Positions 62,706 through 64,000 of a stretch of DNA of 64,000 bases are shown here, piece after piece. A program made the translations under genes and the position numbers. The notes under the pieces were generated by a model that made no database searches, was not told where the DNA came from, and worked only from the letters and a program-made list of their open reading frames with translations. The DNA is from Candidatus Scatonaster coprocaballi (GTDB lineage Bacteria; Bacillota; Clostridia; Saccharofermentanales; Saccharofermentanaceae), in assembly GCA_018064475.1 (NCBI GenBank), contig JAGHVD010000055.1:1-64000 (forward strand), given 5' to 3'. Numbering within the stretch: position 1 is the first letter of the stretch; each line of letters starts with the position of its first letter.

Positions 62706-63702
62706 TTTCTTTCACCTCCCCGAAAGGTTTACCCATGGTCCAGTCGTCGATGTGAGGCGTCAGGATATTCATGAGCAGGATGGAGAAGGAGACACCCTCT
62801 GCCATGTTGCCGTAGTAACGGATCAAGAAGGTCAGCACGCCACAACCGAAACCGAAGACGAGCTTACCTTTGTTGGTCAGCGGCGAAGTAACGTAGTCGG
62901 TGGCCATGAAGAAAGCACCCAGTATGAGACCACCGGAAAGAAGCATATAGCAACACTCGTAGAAGAGGTTCTGCCAGCCTTCGAGGGTAGCCAGATTGCC
63001 ACTGAAATCAAATACATTCTGATGACCGAACAGGAAGACCAGTATTGTAAAAGTACCCAGATAAGCGAGCGGGATCCACGGACGGATCACGTGACGGAAC
63101 AACAGATAGAGTGCACCAATCAGAAGTGCGACGATGCAGACTTCACCGATACATCCGGCTTTATCGCCGATGAAAAGCTTCCACATAGAGGGCGCTTCCG
63201 GGGAGTTGATCGAGGTCAACGGTGTAGCCGAAGAGACAGCATCGACTGATTTGAGACTATACCATGCGCCGGTACGAACAGTCCAAGAAGTCATGGCCTT
63301 TGGAAACGCAATCACGAGGAAGATTCTTGCGGCAATGGCGGGATTGACGAAGTTGTTGCCGATACCGCCGAACATCTGCTTCACGACAACGATGGCGAAG
63401 CAGGCGCCGATAACGACCATATAGAACGGAAGTGAGACCGGCAGATTCATGGCCAGAAGTAAACCGGTGACCACAGCAGACAGATCGTAGAGCGTATTAT
63501 TGCGCTTCATGACTCTGCGCGAGATGTACTCGAACAACAGACAGGAAGCAACAGAAATCAAGGTGATCAGCACCGCACGGATGCCGAAGTAGTACCACCC
63601 GGCAAAAGTAGCCGGAAGCAATGCGATGATGACATCCAGCATCAACGACTGGGTGGTGGCCTTGTCCCGTACATGTGGGGAATTGGAGACTTGCAATTTC
63701 AT
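62692..63702 (-). CDS. rnfD: Rnf complex subunit D, FMN-binding membrane protein
   Basis: 336 residues with about ten membrane helices (NQR2/RnfD family). The covalent FMN site is VSSATPLTSIN, with the Thr after SSA. SNSPHVRDKATTQSLMLDVI is the conserved N-terminus. It probably forms part of the Na+ or H+ path. Its ATG overlaps the rnfC stop (TGATG). Confidence 0.94.
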   Translation of the reverse strand: MKLQVSNSPHVRDKATTQSLMLDVIIALLPATFAGWYYFGIRAVLITLISVASCLLFEYISRRVMKRNNTLYDLSAVVTGLLLAMNLPVSLPFYMVVIGACFAIVVVKQMFGGIGNNFVNPAIAARIFLVIAFPKAMTSWTVRTGAWYSLKSVDAVSSATPLTSINSPEAPSMWKLFIGDKAGCIGEVCIVALLIGALYLLFRHVIRPWIPLAYLGTFTILVFLFGHQNVFDFSGNLATLEGWQNLFYECCYMLLSGGLILGAFFMATDYVTSPLTNKGKLVFGFGCGVLTFLIRYYGNMAEGVSFSILLMNILTPHIDDWTMGKPFGEVKENAKA

Positions 63703-64000
63703 CAGGAAGAAGATCCTCCTTTTTGTTTAGATTCAGCCAGCAATTCCTGTTCCTGCTTCGCGCGGGCGCGCTCGGCACGGACCATGATCTTGCCGTTCTT
63801 TATACTTTGCGTCAGGAATCGCTTGGACGGGCAGGCGTAGGTGCAACAGCCACACTCAATGCAGTCCATGACGTGATATTTCTCCAACATCTGCGGATCA
63901 CGAAGACGAGTCGCCTTATCGATGCCGCAAGGGATCAGATCCATCGGGCAGGAAGCTACACAACGGCTACAACGGATACAAGGTGATTCCGGAGGAAGCG
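63702..64000 (-). CDS. rnfC: Rnf complex subunit C, C-terminal part only
   Basis: The frame is open to the right edge of the window, so the gene is cut at its 5' side; an internal ATG at 63944 is not the start. The visible 98 residues carry both [4Fe-4S] sites: CIRCSRCVASCP and CIECGCCTYACP. A Lys/Glu/Gln-rich tail follows. RnfC holds the FMN and NADH site and exchanges electrons with NAD+. First gene of the C-D-G-E-A-B order. Confidence 0.93.
   Translation of the reverse strand, partial: LPPESPCIRCSRCVASCPMDLIPCGIDKATRLRDPQMLEKYHVMDCIECGCCTYACPSKRFLTQSIKNGKIMVRAERARAKQEQELLAESKQKGGSSS

Noticed and set aside
1-64000. Long open frames opposite to or overlapping the ribosomal, PFOR, iPGM and Rnf genes (for example 47392-49536 minus, 43297-44997 minus, 55087-56592 plus)
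   Set aside because: They lack ribosome binding sites and recognisable domains and mirror strongly codon-biased genes on the other strand; they are by-products of that bias.
59900-64000. Nqr (Na+-NADH:quinone reductase) operon
   Set aside because: Presence of RnfB with multiple ferredoxin clusters and of RnfC cysteine sites, and the C-D-G-E-A-B order, identify Rnf.

Overview
The window reads as a chromosomal segment of a low-to-mid GC Gram-positive anaerobe of the class Clostridia (Bacillota). The support is the gene order of the S10-spc-alpha ribosomal superoperon with adk-map-infA-rpmJ inside it, zinc-binding versions of S14, S4, L36 and L28, an intact Rnf operon, a single-chain pyruvate:ferredoxin oxidoreductase, Firmicutes-type ECF transporter, DnaD/DnaI-type replication proteins and strong GGAGG ribosome binding sites. 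I cannot name the genus. Almost every base is coding; no tRNA, rRNA, insertion sequence or CRISPR array was seen.

Layout. 1-832: 3' part of ispE. 842-5383 (minus): an XRE regulator with a degenerate S24 domain, then a GNAT enzyme, argF, argD and argB in one arginine cluster. 5675-6790: an orphan sugar-ABC ATPase with ribosomal-type codon use. 6998-13202: a PucR/CdaR regulator followed by ftsE-ftsX-LytM hydrolase, a methyltransferase and hslO. 13206-29473: S10-spc-alpha ribosomal superoperon, rpsJ to rplQ. 29578-34017: fused EcfA1-EcfA2 ATPase, EcfT, a ROK kinase and truA. 34087-34572: cyclophilin. 34675-40358: divergent GT2 and YfhO glycosylation pair plus a phosphohexomutase. 40416-49479: HAD phosphatase, VanW protein, gpmI, a small lipoprotein and nifJ. 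49652-53110: dnaD-like, dnaI-like and a membrane protein with a dead NlpC/P60 domain. 53063-54993 (minus): a reverse transcriptase, a structured non-coding segment and a small unknown protein. 55084-57951 (minus): trkH and trkA. 58033-59406 (minus): a GNAT-aldo/keto reductase fusion. 59567-59764 (minus): rpmB. 59900-64000 (minus): rnfB, A, E, G, D and the 3' end of rnfC.

How the genes work together. NifJ oxidises pyruvate and reduces ferredoxin, and Rnf uses that ferredoxin to reduce NAD+ while pumping Na+ or H+; GpmI supplies lower glycolysis. FtsEX with its LytM partner controls cell-wall cutting at division. GT2 and YfhO are a likely lipid-linked sugar donor and transferase for decorating a surface polymer, and the phosphomutase translationally coupled to yfhO would supply the sugar phosphate. 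TrkAH takes up potassium.

Most worth following up: the reverse transcriptase at 53063-54340. The 190 bases 5' of it contain a perfect 11-bp inverted repeat (54372-54382 and 54508-54518) enclosing further perfect hairpins, the architecture expected of an RT-associated non-coding RNA as in retrons and some defence-associated RTs, although the RT lacks the retron VTG motif. Other unusual items are the catalytically dead NlpC/P60 protein coupled to DnaI, the EcfA1-A2 fusion, the GNAT-AKR fusion, FtsE with a 150-residue acidic tail, RnfE with a cysteine-rich tail, and structured leaders before rpsJ and rpsM. All calls rest on reading the sequence and on knowledge of families; no database search was run.
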